DNA from: Streptomyces sp. TSRI0107
GTDB taxonomy: Bacteria > Actinomycetota > Actinomycetes > Streptomycetales > Streptomycetaceae
DNA: 64,000 bases
Assembly: GCF_001905845.1 (NCBI RefSeq)
Contig: NZ_LIVZ01000012.1
Span: 186,001-250,000 of the forward strand
Reading direction: 5' to 3'
This document shows, one piece after another, positions 43,000 to 52,779 of this stretch. Position 1 is the first letter of the stretch, and every line of letters starts with the position of its first letter. A program made the translations under genes and the position numbers. The notes under the pieces are model-generated. The model was not told the DNA's origin. It searched no databases and was given only the letters and a program-made list of their open reading frames with translations.

Positions 43000-44955
43000 T
43001 CAACGCACCGGCTTCGCCCACCAGGCGGCCGAGGCGTCCCGCAGGGTGTTGGTGCCGCAGTGCACCTCTCCCATGCCGAGGTGGTACGTGTACCAGTCGT
43101 CGATGTACGACACCTTCAGGCCGGCCTTCCGGTACACGGCGGTGACCGCCTCGGTGAAGACGTCCTTGCCGCCGATGACCGGACCCCACTGGCGCGGGGC
43201 GAGATAGCGGTCGCGGGCGAGCAGCACACCGTTGACCGCGCCGGGGACGTACGCGCTGGTCATGACGGTCTCCCGAGGAGCCTTGGAGGAGCGTGCGCCG
43301 TCCTCGGCGAGCCACTTCTGCTGGCCGTGGTCCTGATACGTCCCGGCGAGCGAGGAGCCGCCGCCGAGGCGCGTCAGCCGCGGCATCGGCACCTCCTCGC
43401 CGTCGGCCGCCCGCGTCTCGGCCTCGCGCGTGTAGAGGGCGGGCACGCGGACGATCTCGGCGTCGGTGACGCCCGTCTCCCGCTTGAGGATCTCCAGGTT
43501 CGCCGCGATGCGCTCGGCCGCCATCGTGTTGTCGGCGACGAAGTGCCGGGAGGCGAGGGCCTGGTCGATGGTCTCCTTCGGGGCCGGTGCGCCGTCGAGG
43601 CCCGGCACGGAGAACATCTTCGTCGCGCCGTGGCCGTCCCGCTGGGCGTCACGGAGCAACTGCAGGCCGGCCCGCGGGTCGGCGACCCCGATCCGCCAGC
43701 CGCGCGGCGTGTCGGCGGGCAGGAACTGCACGAACTCGTCGACGTGGCCGACACCCAGCCACGAGGTGTCCAGCAGCAGCGGGTCCTGGAGACCCTGCGA
43801 CTTCAGCAGCGTGCGCATCCCCGGCGAGGGCCGCTCGCCGGTGTCCTTGCGCCAGCCCATGATGATGCGTCCGGCCGGGAACGAACGGCCGCCGTGCGCG
43901 TACGGCGGGATCGTCTCCAGGTTCCCCATGGAGTTCAGCGACCAGTCGTCCGGCTGCGCGCGGTCGGAGACCTGTACGACGCCGACGTCACGGCCCCGCA
44001 CCTTCTCGAACAGCTCCCGGCCCGCCTCGCGGTCCAGCTGGGCCGAGCGCAGCATCACCCGCATCACGTGCCGCCGCCCGCCGGGTCCCGTCATGCCGAC
44101 GTACGCGGGCTCGACGAAGTCCTGCGCCCACGGGTCCCCGTACTTCTCGAACGTCACCAGCGGCTTGGTGATGCCGGCGTTCTCGACCTCCTTCGCCAGG
44201 TCCTTGACGAACTTCCGCTGCAGGCGGCCGTATTCGCCCGCCCCGTTCACCTTGGTGACCATCACCTGCTGGGTGTTCTGCAGGTGGTGGTGGGTGAGGA
44301 GCGGGGCGACGCGCAGGGTGACCGAGTCGGAGCTGCTGCGGCCGCCGGACGACACCGTCAGCCGGATCACCGCGCGGCCGTCCCACTTCGCGCTGTCCCG
44401 GATCACATCGGTGGCCTCCACGCCGAACTCCACCCCGGAGCGCAGTTCGGCCGCGGTCAGCCGGGTGTCGGGCGTGACCAGGACCCACTTGCCGGAGCGC
44501 TTGAGGAACACATGGGTGTGCTTGGCGCGCTTCGTGACCTGCACACTGCCCTTGGCGTCGGCGGCGACGCCGCTCATCGGGACGGAACGGACCCGGGCGA
44601 GGTCGGCGGCGTCGGCAGTGCCGTTGACCTTGCTGTCGGAGGCGTCGTCGCAGGCGGCCAGCTTGGCGTCGGACAGCGGTCTGCCGTCCGGGCCGGTGGT
44701 CGGGCAGCGCTTGGTGTCGTCGTCGAGGTTGGGCAGGTGGACCGCGCCGCGTCCGACGGTCCAGCCGTCCTCACCGGCCTTGTCGCTGCCGCCCGTCACG
44801 TCGACCGTGCCGTCGCGGTTCACGTCCGCGCGCAGGTCGGGTGACGGGGACGGGCCTGCGGCGTGGGCCGGTGAGAGCGGTGTCGCCAGCACCGATCCCG
44901 CCGCGGCGAGGGCGAGGATCGTGTGCCGGACTGGTATGCGCGTACCTGAGCGCAC
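43000..44955 (-). CDS. Secreted protein-arginine deiminase family protein
   Basis: 651 residues from GTG 44955 with AGAAGGGA upstream. Signal peptide to PAHA, then an Asp-rich calcium-binding-like segment (LRADVNRDGTVDVTGG). The C-terminal ~400 residues are a PAD-type guanidino-modifying domain: DPWAQDFVE (substrate Asp pair), GVGHVDEFVQFLP (catalytic His/Asp) and GEVHCGTNTLRD (nucleophilic Cys). It would convert protein arginine to citrulline outside the cell, with Ca2+ dependence as in animal PADs. Full-length with no missing catalytic residue. Confidence 0.88.
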   Translation of the reverse strand: MRSGTRIPVRHTILALAAAGSVLATPLSPAHAAGPSPSPDLRADVNRDGTVDVTGGSDKAGEDGWTVGRGAVHLPNLDDDTKRCPTTGPDGRPLSDAKLAACDDASDSKVNGTADAADLARVRSVPMSGVAADAKGSVQVTKRAKHTHVFLKRSGKWVLVTPDTRLTAAELRSGVEFGVEATDVIRDSAKWDGRAVIRLTVSSGGRSSSDSVTLRVAPLLTHHHLQNTQQVMVTKVNGAGEYGRLQRKFVKDLAKEVENAGITKPLVTFEKYGDPWAQDFVEPAYVGMTGPGGRRHVMRVMLRSAQLDREAGRELFEKVRGRDVGVVQVSDRAQPDDWSLNSMGNLETIPPYAHGGRSFPAGRIIMGWRKDTGERPSPGMRTLLKSQGLQDPLLLDTSWLGVGHVDEFVQFLPADTPRGWRIGVADPRAGLQLLRDAQRDGHGATKMFSVPGLDGAPAPKETIDQALASRHFVADNTMAAERIAANLEILKRETGVTDAEIVRVPALYTREAETRAADGEEVPMPRLTRLGGGSSLAGTYQDHGQQKWLAEDGARSSKAPRETVMTSAYVPGAVNGVLLARDRYLAPRQWGPVIGGKDVFTEAVTAVYRKAGLKVSYIDDWYTYHLGMGEVHCGTNTLRDASAAWWAKPVR

Positions 44956-45120
44956 GGCGGTTCCCTTCTGTGGTGGGGGGTTGCGCCGTGCAAGAGGCGA
45001 AGTGCGCGGTGTGCGTTGGCCGTGCGCGCGAGGTTCATACCGCGGGTGGACAGCCGGGCGCGGAAAACGCGTGACGGATCATCCCTGGTGGGGATGGAGG
45101 GAGCGGTGCGAATGCGGTAA

Positions 45121-45145
45121 GGGGCCCGTCGCCGTGACGGGCCCC
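45121..45145. terminator. Terminator behind the amidohydrolase gene
   Basis: Perfect 10-bp stem GGGGCCCGTC (45121-45130) / GACGGGCCCC (45136-45145) with loop GCCGT, just past the minus-strand stop at 45150. Confidence 0.6.
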
Positions 45146-45149
45146 CACG

Positions 45150-46769
45150 TCACAGCTCCGGCGCCCGGTACGTGGGCCGGCCGCCGACGACCGTGAGCCG
45201 CACGGGGAGTCCGGCCAGCTCGGTGTCGGCCACGTCGAGCGGACTGTCGGCGAGGACGGTGAGGTCCGCACGGTGTCCGACGGCCACACGGCCGGCCGTG
45301 TGCTCCTCGCCCGCGGCCCAGGCCGGGTTCACGGTGACGCCCTGGAGCGCCTGGAGCGGCGTCAGCGCCTGCTCGGGGCCGTGCGGCGGCAGGGACAGGT
45401 CGCTCGGGCGGCGATGCCGGGCGCCGGCCATGACACCCAGCGGCGGGAACGGCGCGATGGGCCAGTCGGAGCCGAGCACGACCCGGGCGCCGGCCTCCCA
45501 CAGGTCGCGGCAGCGGAAGGCCCGCGAGGCCCGCTCCTCGCCGAGCCGCCGCGACCAGTTGTCGGTGTGGTCGGCACGGGTGAACTCGCAGCAGTGGGTG
45601 GGCTGCATGGAGGCGACCACGCCGAGCGCCGCGAACCGCCGCACCGTGTCGTCCGGGACCGTCTCGATGTGCTCGACCCGGTGCCGCACCGGCCGCTCGT
45701 GCGCGGCCCGCGCCTTCTCCACGCAGTCGAGCACATGGCGTACGGCCGCGTCGCCGATGGCGTGGGTCGCGGTGGGCACCCCCGCCTCGTGCAGCTCGGC
45801 GACGACCTGGGCGAACCGCTCCGGGTCGGGCCAGAAGGCGTGGGTGGACTCGCCGTGGCAGTCGGGGCGTTCCAGCCAGGCGGTGCCGTTGTCGATCGTG
45901 CCGTCCATGAAGAGCTTCACCCCGGCGACCCGCCACAGCCGCCCGCCGGTGCCCTGAAGCCGTATCAGTTCCCGCACCGCGTCGGCGTCGGCGCCCGGCT
46001 GGCACCACGGTGCCACCCGCAGCCGCAGCGGCAGCGCGTCCTCGTCCTCCAGCGCGGCCAGGGTCGCCAGGCTCGTGCCGTTCGCGTCCATGGCGTGGCC
46101 GCCGGTCAGCCCGGCCGCCGCCATGCCGTGCAGCACCTCGGCGGTACGGGCCCGCAGCGCGGCCTCGGTGGGGCGCGGGGCGACGGCCTCGACCAGCTCG
46201 CAGGCGGCGTCCTCCAGCAGCAGACCGCTGGGCCGGCCGTCGGCGTCGCACACGATCTCGGCGGCCTGCTCGAACCGGCGCGGGCCGGTCACACCGGCCA
46301 GCTCCAGAGCGCGCGGGCTGGCCACCAGGGAGTGGGCGTCGAAGAGGTCCAGCAGGGCGGGGACGCCGTCGAGGACCGGGCCGAGAGCGGCCGAGCCGAC
46401 CGGCTGGTCACCGAAGGCGTTCGGGTCCAGGCCCCAGCCGCGCAGCCAGGCACCGGGTTCCAGCGCCGCGACGGCCTTCGCGAGGGCGGCCCGCACGGCC
46501 GGGAGGTCCCGGCAGCCGGACAGGTCGACGCCCATGGTGCGTTCGGCGCCGGACACCGGGTGCAGATGCCCGTCGGTGAACCCGGCGGTGACCACCGCCC
46601 CCCGGAGGTCGATCACCGTGGTCGCCGGTCCGGCCAGCGCGCGCAGCTCGCGGTCGTCGCCGAGACGGGTGATCCGGCCGCCGCCCGCGGCGAGCGCGGT
46701 GTGCGGCAGCAACTCCCCGGTGCCCGGGTCGAGCAGCCGGGCGGAGAGGAGAACGAGGTCGGTGGTCAC
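45150..46769 (-). CDS. Amidohydrolase family protein (YtcJ/amidohydrolase 3 type)
   Basis: 539 residues from a GTG with AAGGAGC upstream. GFTDGHLHPVSG has the HxH metal ligands; RVAGVKLFMDGTIDNGTAWL, THAIGDAAV, HRVEHIETV and VLGSDWPIAPF complete the metal-dependent hydrolase barrel. N- and C-terminal beta segments form the composite domain. The family hydrolyses formamides or cyclic amides; with a purine/cytosine-type permease opposite, a nitrogenous compound is likely. It lies 66 bp after the TetR gene and is probably in its operon. Confidence 0.87.
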   Translation of the reverse strand: MTTDLVLLSARLLDPGTGELLPHTALAAGGGRITRLGDDRELRALAGPATTVIDLRGAVVTAGFTDGHLHPVSGAERTMGVDLSGCRDLPAVRAALAKAVAALEPGAWLRGWGLDPNAFGDQPVGSAALGPVLDGVPALLDLFDAHSLVASPRALELAGVTGPRRFEQAAEIVCDADGRPSGLLLEDAACELVEAVAPRPTEAALRARTAEVLHGMAAAGLTGGHAMDANGTSLATLAALEDEDALPLRLRVAPWCQPGADADAVRELIRLQGTGGRLWRVAGVKLFMDGTIDNGTAWLERPDCHGESTHAFWPDPERFAQVVAELHEAGVPTATHAIGDAAVRHVLDCVEKARAAHERPVRHRVEHIETVPDDTVRRFAALGVVASMQPTHCCEFTRADHTDNWSRRLGEERASRAFRCRDLWEAGARVVLGSDWPIAPFPPLGVMAGARHRRPSDLSLPPHGPEQALTPLQALQGVTVNPAWAAGEEHTAGRVAVGHRADLTVLADSPLDVADTELAGLPVRLTVVGGRPTYRAPEL

Positions 46770-46835
46770 AAGGGCTCCTTGCTGCGAAACGGTGGTGCGG
46801 CATGAGGGGCGACAGGACGCCGGAGGCGCCGACGA

Positions 46836-47474
46836 CTAGGCGTCAGCGGGACGGCTCAACGTGCCTGCCTCCAGGCCGAGTTCACGCTCGGCCGTGACGA
46901 AGGCCATGCGGGTCACGGCCTCCGGCAGGTCCTCGTCGCCGATGTTCGCGTCGACGCCGAGGCCGTCGAGGACGACGAGGATCTGAAGGGTGGTCACCAG
47001 GGGGTCCGGCGTGCGGAACTCACCGCTCTCGACGCCCTGCCGGATCAGCCCTTCCAGCCGTGCGCGCCAGGCGGCCTCCTGCCGGGAGACGCGGTCGCGC
47101 AGCACCTCCCGGTAGCGGCTGAGGTGCCGCGCGTTGATCCACAGGCGGCTGATGGCGTCGTACGCCTCGCCGGTGGTGTGGGCGAGGAACCGGGCCAGGT
47201 GCTCGGTGGGAGTGCCCTCCGGCCGCTCCTCGGGGAGAAGGGCGTCGATCTCGGTGCTCGCGGCGCTGCCGAACGCCTCGGCTACCAGGTCCTCGACGGA
47301 CGGGAAGTAGTGGCTGATCAGGCCCGGACGCACGTCGAGTTCCTCGGCGATCCGCCGCAGGGTGACGCACTCCAGTCCCTCGCTCAGGGCCACGGCGGCC
47401 GCCGCGTCGACGATCTCGGCACGCCGGGCGGCCGGGTCTTTGCGGATTCGTTTGCGCGGAACGCTTGACGACAT
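46836..47474 (-). CDS. TetR-family regulator (BetI-like)
   Basis: 212 residues from ATG 47474. N-terminal HTH: IVDAAAAVALSEGLECVTLRRIAEELDVRPGLISHYFPS; the C-terminal half is a helical ligand domain typical of BetI-like members (SRLWINARHLSRYREVL). Divergent from the permease gene, with two matching palindromes between. It likely represses both directions until the transported compound appears. Confidence 0.88.
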   Translation of the reverse strand: MSSSVPRKRIRKDPAARRAEIVDAAAAVALSEGLECVTLRRIAEELDVRPGLISHYFPSVEDLVAEAFGSAASTEIDALLPEERPEGTPTEHLARFLAHTTGEAYDAISRLWINARHLSRYREVLRDRVSRQEAAWRARLEGLIRQGVESGEFRTPDPLVTTLQILVVLDGLGVDANIGDEDLPEAVTRMAFVTAERELGLEAGTLSRPADA

Positions 47475-47484
47475 ACCCCGGATG

Positions 47485-47532
47485 CTATTGAGTGTGCGGC
47501 CAATAAGCAACTATTGGGTGTACGGCCAATAG
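47485..47532. promoter_or_regulatory. Twin palindromic operators for the TetR protein
   Basis: Two 22-bp copies start at 47485 and 47511 (26 bp apart). The second is a perfect palindrome, CTATTGG-N8-CCAATAG; the first has one altered base in each arm (CTATTGA, CCAATAA). The 8-bp cores are nearly identical (GTGTGCGG, GTGTACGG). The first lies 11 bp from the TetR start codon. Confidence 0.7.
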
Positions 47533-47566
47533 CAGTAGGTCGGCACGAACCAGCCCCGGAGGACGC

Positions 47567-49015
47567 ATGGTGTCCACGACCCCCGACCCGCACCAGGCTG
47601 TCGACGGCCGTCCGGCCGCACGCCCTGACGGGCCGGTCCGCATCGAGGCCCACGGCATCGACCTGGTCCCCGACACCGAGCGCCGCGGACGGCCGCGGGA
47701 ACTGTTCTCCGTATGGGCCGCGGCCAACGTCAACTACCTCAGCCTGGTGATCGGCGGGGCGCTCGTCCTCATGGGCCTGAGCCTGTGGCAGGCCGTCGCC
47801 GTCATCGTCGTCGGCAACCTGTTCTGGCTGCTCACCGGCCTCCTCGCGATCTCCGGACCGGCCGCCGGCGCGCCCAGCGAAGTGATCACGCGGGCCGTCT
47901 ACGGCATCCGCGGCAACCGGGTCAACAACGCGGTCACCGGCTGGCTGATCTCGGTGTGCTACTTCGCGCTCAACCTGGCCGCCGCCGCGACCGCCGCCTT
48001 CGCGCTCGTCGAGAAGGCCGGCATCACCGCGAACACCGGCGTCAAGGCGGCCGTCGTCGTGGTCGTCGCCGCCCTCACCCTGACCATCAGTGTCTACGGC
48101 CACGCCCTGATCGTCCGGCTGTACCTGCCGATCACCCTGGCGCTCACGGCCGTCTTCGCGGTCGTCGGCGTTGCGGTCGTCGACCACGCCGACTTCGGGT
48201 ACGCCCCCGCCGCGCCCCTCACCGGCACCGACCTGTGGGCCACCGTCCTCGCCGGCGTCACGCTCACCGCGTCCGGCCCGCTGTCGTACACCACCAGCGC
48301 CGACTTCTCCCGCTATCTGCCGCGCACCGCCTCCGCGAAGGCGATCGCCGGCTGGACCGCGTGCGGCGCGTTCCTGCCGAGCGTCGTCGTCTGCTCGCTC
48401 GGCGCGCTCGCCGCGACGGCGGTGGACATGACCGACCCGCAGTCCGCGCTGGCCGGGATCCTGCCGGGCTGGTTCGAACCGGTCTTCCTGCTCGCCCTGG
48501 TGCTGGGCACCGTCGCCATCAACGCGCTGACCGCGTACAGCGCCGGACTCGCCCTCCAGGCCGTCGGCCTCCGCGTCCGCCGCACGGTCAGCGTGCTCGC
48601 CGACGGAGCCGTCGCCGTCGCCCTCACGCTCTACGCGCTGCTCGTCTCCGACTTCCTGGACACCGTCTCCGACGTCCTCCAGCTGACCGTCGTCCTGCTC
48701 GGCCCCGCCATGGCGGTCTACGCCGCCGACATCCTGCTTCGCCGCAACCGCTACGACGGCCACGCGCTCACCGACGAGACCCCGGCCGGCCCCTTCTGGT
48801 ACACCGCCGGCGTCAACTGGCCGGGCGCCCTCGCCCTCGCGGCCGGCGTCACCGTCTCCGCGCTCTCCGTCAACACCCTCTACACCGGCCCGATCGCCAC
48901 CGCCCTGCACGGCGTCGACATCGCCCTCCCCGCGGGTGTCGTGGTCTCCGCACTGACGTACGCCGCCCTGATGCGCCGCTCGCCCTCGGTCCGCGCGGCC
49001 CGCTCCGACGACTGA
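47567..49015 (+). CDS. NCS1-family purine/cytosine permease
   Basis: 482 residues with about 12 membrane helices; GGAGGA precedes the ATG. The N-terminal GIDLVPDTERRGRPRELFSVW is the family's conserved cytoplasmic lead-in, and SVWAAANVNYLSLVIGG, GPAAGAPSEVITRAVYG and SADFSRYLP are NCS1 features. It imports nucleobases or related cyclic amides with H+ or Na+. The TetR/amidohydrolase operon lies opposite, indicating one uptake and hydrolysis module. Confidence 0.9.
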   Translation: MVSTTPDPHQAVDGRPAARPDGPVRIEAHGIDLVPDTERRGRPRELFSVWAAANVNYLSLVIGGALVLMGLSLWQAVAVIVVGNLFWLLTGLLAISGPAAGAPSEVITRAVYGIRGNRVNNAVTGWLISVCYFALNLAAAATAAFALVEKAGITANTGVKAAVVVVVAALTLTISVYGHALIVRLYLPITLALTAVFAVVGVAVVDHADFGYAPAAPLTGTDLWATVLAGVTLTASGPLSYTTSADFSRYLPRTASAKAIAGWTACGAFLPSVVVCSLGALAATAVDMTDPQSALAGILPGWFEPVFLLALVLGTVAINALTAYSAGLALQAVGLRVRRTVSVLADGAVAVALTLYALLVSDFLDTVSDVLQLTVVLLGPAMAVYAADILLRRNRYDGHALTDETPAGPFWYTAGVNWPGALALAAGVTVSALSVNTLYTGPIATALHGVDIALPAGVVVSALTYAALMRRSPSVRAARSDD

Positions 49016-49036
49016 CCGCACACCCCGCCCCGCCAC

Positions 49037-49075
49037 GGCCCGGCGGCGTCGAGAACACCTCGACGCCGCCGGGCC
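49037..49075 (+). terminator. Strong terminator after the permease
   Basis: Perfect 17-bp stem (49037-49053 with 49059-49075) around an AACAC loop, followed by GTTCT. Starts 22 bases after the permease stop. Confidence 0.75.
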
Positions 49076-49286
49076 GTTCTCATGCGCCCGTGCCTCAGCC
49101 GTTGACAAAGTCCATACCTGGTAGAAACCTGTCACCTCGGCGCTGCAAAAGATTGACGAAATCACTCAAGATTTGGATTGCCAGCGTTTCGGCCTCACCA
49201 GGAGACGACTCCTCACCACCCGGCACCACCCTTGCCCAGCCCTGCCTGGTGAGCCCCCCACACCCGTCAACGGAACGAGAGGGACC

Positions 49287-52200
49287 ATGAGACGGAGACA
49301 TCACGGCCGGCGAGCGTTCGCCGGACTGGTGACAGCCGGTCTGATCGTGGTCGGGCCACTGCCCGCCACCGCCCACGCCGCCGACGCCGCGGCCGAGGGG
49401 CCGAACCTGGCGCTCGGCAGACCCGTCACCACCAGCGGGGCGCACGGCGGTTACCCGGCGAGCAACGTGACCGACGGCAGCCAGGCGTCGTACTGGGAGG
49501 GACCGGCCGGCTCCTTACCGCAATGGGTGCAGATCGACCTCGGCGGCACGGTCGACGTCGACGAGGTCGTGCTCAAGCTGCCCGCCTCGTGGGAGACCCG
49601 CGAGGAGACCGTCAGCCTCCAGGGCAGCGCCGACGGCAAGGACTTCAGCAGCCTGTCGGCGTCCGCGAGCAGGACCTTCGACCCGTCGTCCGGCAACACC
49701 GTGTCCCTCGGCGTCACCGCCGAGACGCGGTACGTGCGAGTGCAGGTGAGCGCCAACACCGGCTGGAACGCGGCCCAGTTGTCCGAGGTGGAGATCTACG
49801 GCGAGGCCGGCGGCGGCAACCCCGGCGACCCGCCGCCGGCCGGCACCAACCTCGCCCTGCGCAAACCGATCGAGGCGTCCTCGACCACCCAGAACTACGT
49901 CGCGGCCAACGCCAACGACGACAGCACCGGCACCTACTGGGAGGCGAGCGGCCAGTCCGCCACCCTCACCGTCAAGCTCGGCGCCGACGCCGACCTGTCC
50001 GGCGTCGTCCTCAAGCTGAACCCCGACCCGGTGTGGAGCGCCCGCACCCAGAGCATCCAGGTGCTGGGCCGCAAGGCGGGGGAGTCCGCCTTCACCTCCC
50101 TGAAGGACCGGGCCGACTACGCCTTCAGCCCGTCCGGCAACAAGAACACGGTGACCATCCCGGTCTCCGGCCGCTACGCGGACGTACGTCTGCAGTTCTT
50201 CGGCAACACGGGCGCCGGCGGGGGACAGGTCGCCGAGTTCCAGGTCGTCGGCGCGGCGGCACCCGCCCCCGACCTGACCGTCACCGAACTGGACTGGTCG
50301 CCCGCCGCACCGTCCGAGACGGACCCGGTCACCGTCGGCGCCACCGTCCGCAACACCGGGAACGCGGCCTCACCCGCGACCACGGTCGACGTCAGCCTGG
50401 AAGGCACCGTCGCGGGCAGTGCCGAAGTCCGCGCGCTCGACGCGGGCGAGTCCGTGAAGGTGCCCGTCGCCGTCGGCAAGCGGCCCATGGGCAGCTACAC
50501 CGTGTCCGCGGTCGTCGACCCGACCGACACGGTCGCCGAGCTCGACAACAGCAACAACGGCCGCAACGCCGCGACCAAGCTGGTCGTCGGGCAGGCACCG
50601 GGACCGGACCTCGAGGTCACGGGCATCACCACCAGCCCGGCGAGCCCGGCCGTCGGCGCCAAGGTCACCTTCACCGTCGCCGTGCGCAACCGCGGCACGA
50701 GCGCGGTGCCCGCCGGCTCCGTCACCCGGCTCACGGTCGGCGACACCACCCTGAACGGCACCACGGGCGGCATCCCGGCCGGCGGCTCCGGCACCGTGGC
50801 CGTCGCCGGCAGCTGGACCGCCACCAGCGGCGGGGCCACCCTCACGGCGACGGCCGACGCCACCGGGATCGTCCGGGAGACCAACGAGGACAACAACGTC
50901 TTCGCCCGCTCGCTCGTCGTCGGCCGCGGCGCCGCCGTGCCGTACGCCGAGTACGAGGCGGAGGACGGCCGGTACGACGGCACCCTGCTGAAGACGGACG
51001 CCAAGCGCACCTTCGGCCACACCAACTTCGCGACCGAGTCCTCCGGCCGCGAGTCCGTGCGGCTGAACTCGACCGGCCAGTACGTGGAGTTCACCTCCAC
51101 CAGCCCGGCCAACTCGATCGTCGTCCGCAACTCCATCCCCGACGCGCCGGGCGGCGGCGGCCGGGAGGCGACCATCAGCCTCTACGCGGACGGCGAGTTC
51201 GTCCGCAAGCTGACCCTGTCCTCGAAGCACAGCTGGCTGTACGGCACGACCGACGACCCGGAGGGTCTGACGAACCGGCCCGGCGGCGACGCCCGGCGCC
51301 TGTTCGACGAGTCCCACGCCCTCCTCACCGAGACCTACCCGGCGGGCACCGAGTTCCGGCTGCAGCGCGACGCCGGTGACGACGCCGAGTTCTACGTCAT
51401 CGACCTGATCGACCTCGAGCAGGTCGCCGCACCGGCCGCCAAGCCCGCCGAGTGCGCCTCCATCACCGCCTACGGTGCCGTCCCCAACGACGGCATCGAC
51501 GACGCGGACGCCATCCAGCGCGCCGTCACCGCCGACCAGAAGGGCGAGATCCCCTGCGTCTGGATCCCCGCGGGCCAGTGGCGGCAGGAGAAGAAGATCC
51601 TGACCGACGACCCGCAGAACCGCGGGCAATACAACCAGGTCGGCATCCGCGACGTCACCATCCGCGGCGCCGGCATGTGGCACTCACAGCTCTACTCGCT
51701 GACCCCGCCCCACCAGGCCGGCGGTATCAACCACCCGCACGAGGGCAACTTCGGCTTCGACATCGACGACAACACCAGGATCTCCGGCATCGCCATCTTC
51801 GGCTCCGGCACCATCCGGGGCGGCGACGGAGGCGCCGAGGGCGGAGTCGCGCTCAACGGCCGCTTCGGCAAGGACACCAAGATCACCGACGTGTGGATCG
51901 AGCACGCCAACGTCGGCGCCTGGGTCGGCCGCGACTACTCCAACATCCCCGAACTGTGGGGCCCCGGCGACCGCGTCGAGTTCGACGGCGTACGCATCCG
52001 CAACACCTACGCCGACGGCGTCAACTTCGCCAACGGCACCCGCAACTCGACCGTGTTCAACTCCTCCTTCCGCAACACCGGCGACGACGCCCTCGCGGTG
52101 TGGGCCAGCAAGTACGTGAAGGACACCTCGGTCGACATCGGCCACGACAACCACTTCCGCAACAACACCATCCAGCTGCCCTGGCGCGCCAACGGCGTCG

Positions 52201-52700
52201 CGGTCTACGGCGGTTACGGCAACACCGTCGAGAACAACCTGATCTCCGACACGATGAACTACCCGGGGATCATGCTCGCCACCGACCACGACCCGCTGCC
52301 CTTCTCCGGACAGACCCTCATCGCGGGCAACGGCCTGTACCGCACGGGCGGCGCCTTCTGGGGCGAGGCCCAGGAGTTCGGCGCGATCACCCTGTTCGCC
52401 CAGGGGCCCGACATCCCCGGTGTCACCATCCGCGACACCGACATCCACGACTCGACCTACGACGGCATCCAGTTCAAGACGGGCGGCGGCGCCATGCCGG
52501 GCGTCCAGATCAGGAACGTCACCATCGACAAGTCGAACAACGGCTCCGGCATCCTCGCGATGGGCGGTGCCCGCGGCAGCGCGACCCTGACGGACGTCAC
52601 CATCACCGGCTCCGCCGAGGGCGACGTCGTGAAGGAGCCCGGCTCCCAGTTCGTCTTCAACGGCTCAGCGAACTCCGGCTCGGCCGCGCAGCGGGACTGA
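49287..52700 (+). CDS. Secreted multidomain GH87-type alpha-1,3-glucanase
   Basis: 1137 residues; GAGAGGG precedes ATG 49287. Signal peptide to AHA, discoidin/F5-8C domain ~40-175 (LALGRPVTTSG ... QLSEVEIYG), second discoidin-like ~185-330, two CARDB domains ~335-455 and ~455-570, a CBM6/35-type domain ~575-715 (PYAEYEAEDG, GRESVRLNSTGQYVEF), and a right-handed beta-helix catalytic domain ~720-1130. Asp910 (ADGVNF) and Asp933-Asp934 (TGDDAL) have the 23/24-residue spacing I recall for the GH87 catalytic trio. Predicted endo-hydrolysis of alpha-1,3-glucan (fungal wall glucan, mutan, or nigeran). It heads a locus with a paralogue, LacI, ABC and GH13 genes. Confidence 0.85.
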   Translation: MRRRHHGRRAFAGLVTAGLIVVGPLPATAHAADAAAEGPNLALGRPVTTSGAHGGYPASNVTDGSQASYWEGPAGSLPQWVQIDLGGTVDVDEVVLKLPASWETREETVSLQGSADGKDFSSLSASASRTFDPSSGNTVSLGVTAETRYVRVQVSANTGWNAAQLSEVEIYGEAGGGNPGDPPPAGTNLALRKPIEASSTTQNYVAANANDDSTGTYWEASGQSATLTVKLGADADLSGVVLKLNPDPVWSARTQSIQVLGRKAGESAFTSLKDRADYAFSPSGNKNTVTIPVSGRYADVRLQFFGNTGAGGGQVAEFQVVGAAAPAPDLTVTELDWSPAAPSETDPVTVGATVRNTGNAASPATTVDVSLEGTVAGSAEVRALDAGESVKVPVAVGKRPMGSYTVSAVVDPTDTVAELDNSNNGRNAATKLVVGQAPGPDLEVTGITTSPASPAVGAKVTFTVAVRNRGTSAVPAGSVTRLTVGDTTLNGTTGGIPAGGSGTVAVAGSWTATSGGATLTATADATGIVRETNEDNNVFARSLVVGRGAAVPYAEYEAEDGRYDGTLLKTDAKRTFGHTNFATESSGRESVRLNSTGQYVEFTSTSPANSIVVRNSIPDAPGGGGREATISLYADGEFVRKLTLSSKHSWLYGTTDDPEGLTNRPGGDARRLFDESHALLTETYPAGTEFRLQRDAGDDAEFYVIDLIDLEQVAAPAAKPAECASITAYGAVPNDGIDDADAIQRAVTADQKGEIPCVWIPAGQWRQEKKILTDDPQNRGQYNQVGIRDVTIRGAGMWHSQLYSLTPPHQAGGINHPHEGNFGFDIDDNTRISGIAIFGSGTIRGGDGGAEGGVALNGRFGKDTKITDVWIEHANVGAWVGRDYSNIPELWGPGDRVEFDGVRIRNTYADGVNFANGTRNSTVFNSSFRNTGDDALAVWASKYVKDTSVDIGHDNHFRNNTIQLPWRANGVAVYGGYGNTVENNLISDTMNYPGIMLATDHDPLPFSGQTLIAGNGLYRTGGAFWGEAQEFGAITLFAQGPDIPGVTIRDTDIHDSTYDGIQFKTGGGAMPGVQIRNVTIDKSNNGSGILAMGGARGSATLTDVTITGSAEGDVVKEPGSQFVFNGSANSGSAAQRD

Positions 52701-52737
52701 CCTCCTTCGCACCCACCCCCTTCATCCGACATCAGCC

Positions 52738-52765
52738 GTGCCCCGCCGCCCCGTCGGCGGGGCAC
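52738..52765 (+). terminator. Hairpin between the two glucanase genes
   Basis: Perfect 11-bp stem GTGCCCCGCCG (52738-52748) / CGGCGGGGCAC (52755-52765), 6-nt loop. It ends only 14 bp before the second glucanase start, so it could terminate or attenuate read-through from the first gene. Confidence 0.5.
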
Positions 52766-52779
52766 GAGATCGGGGACGT

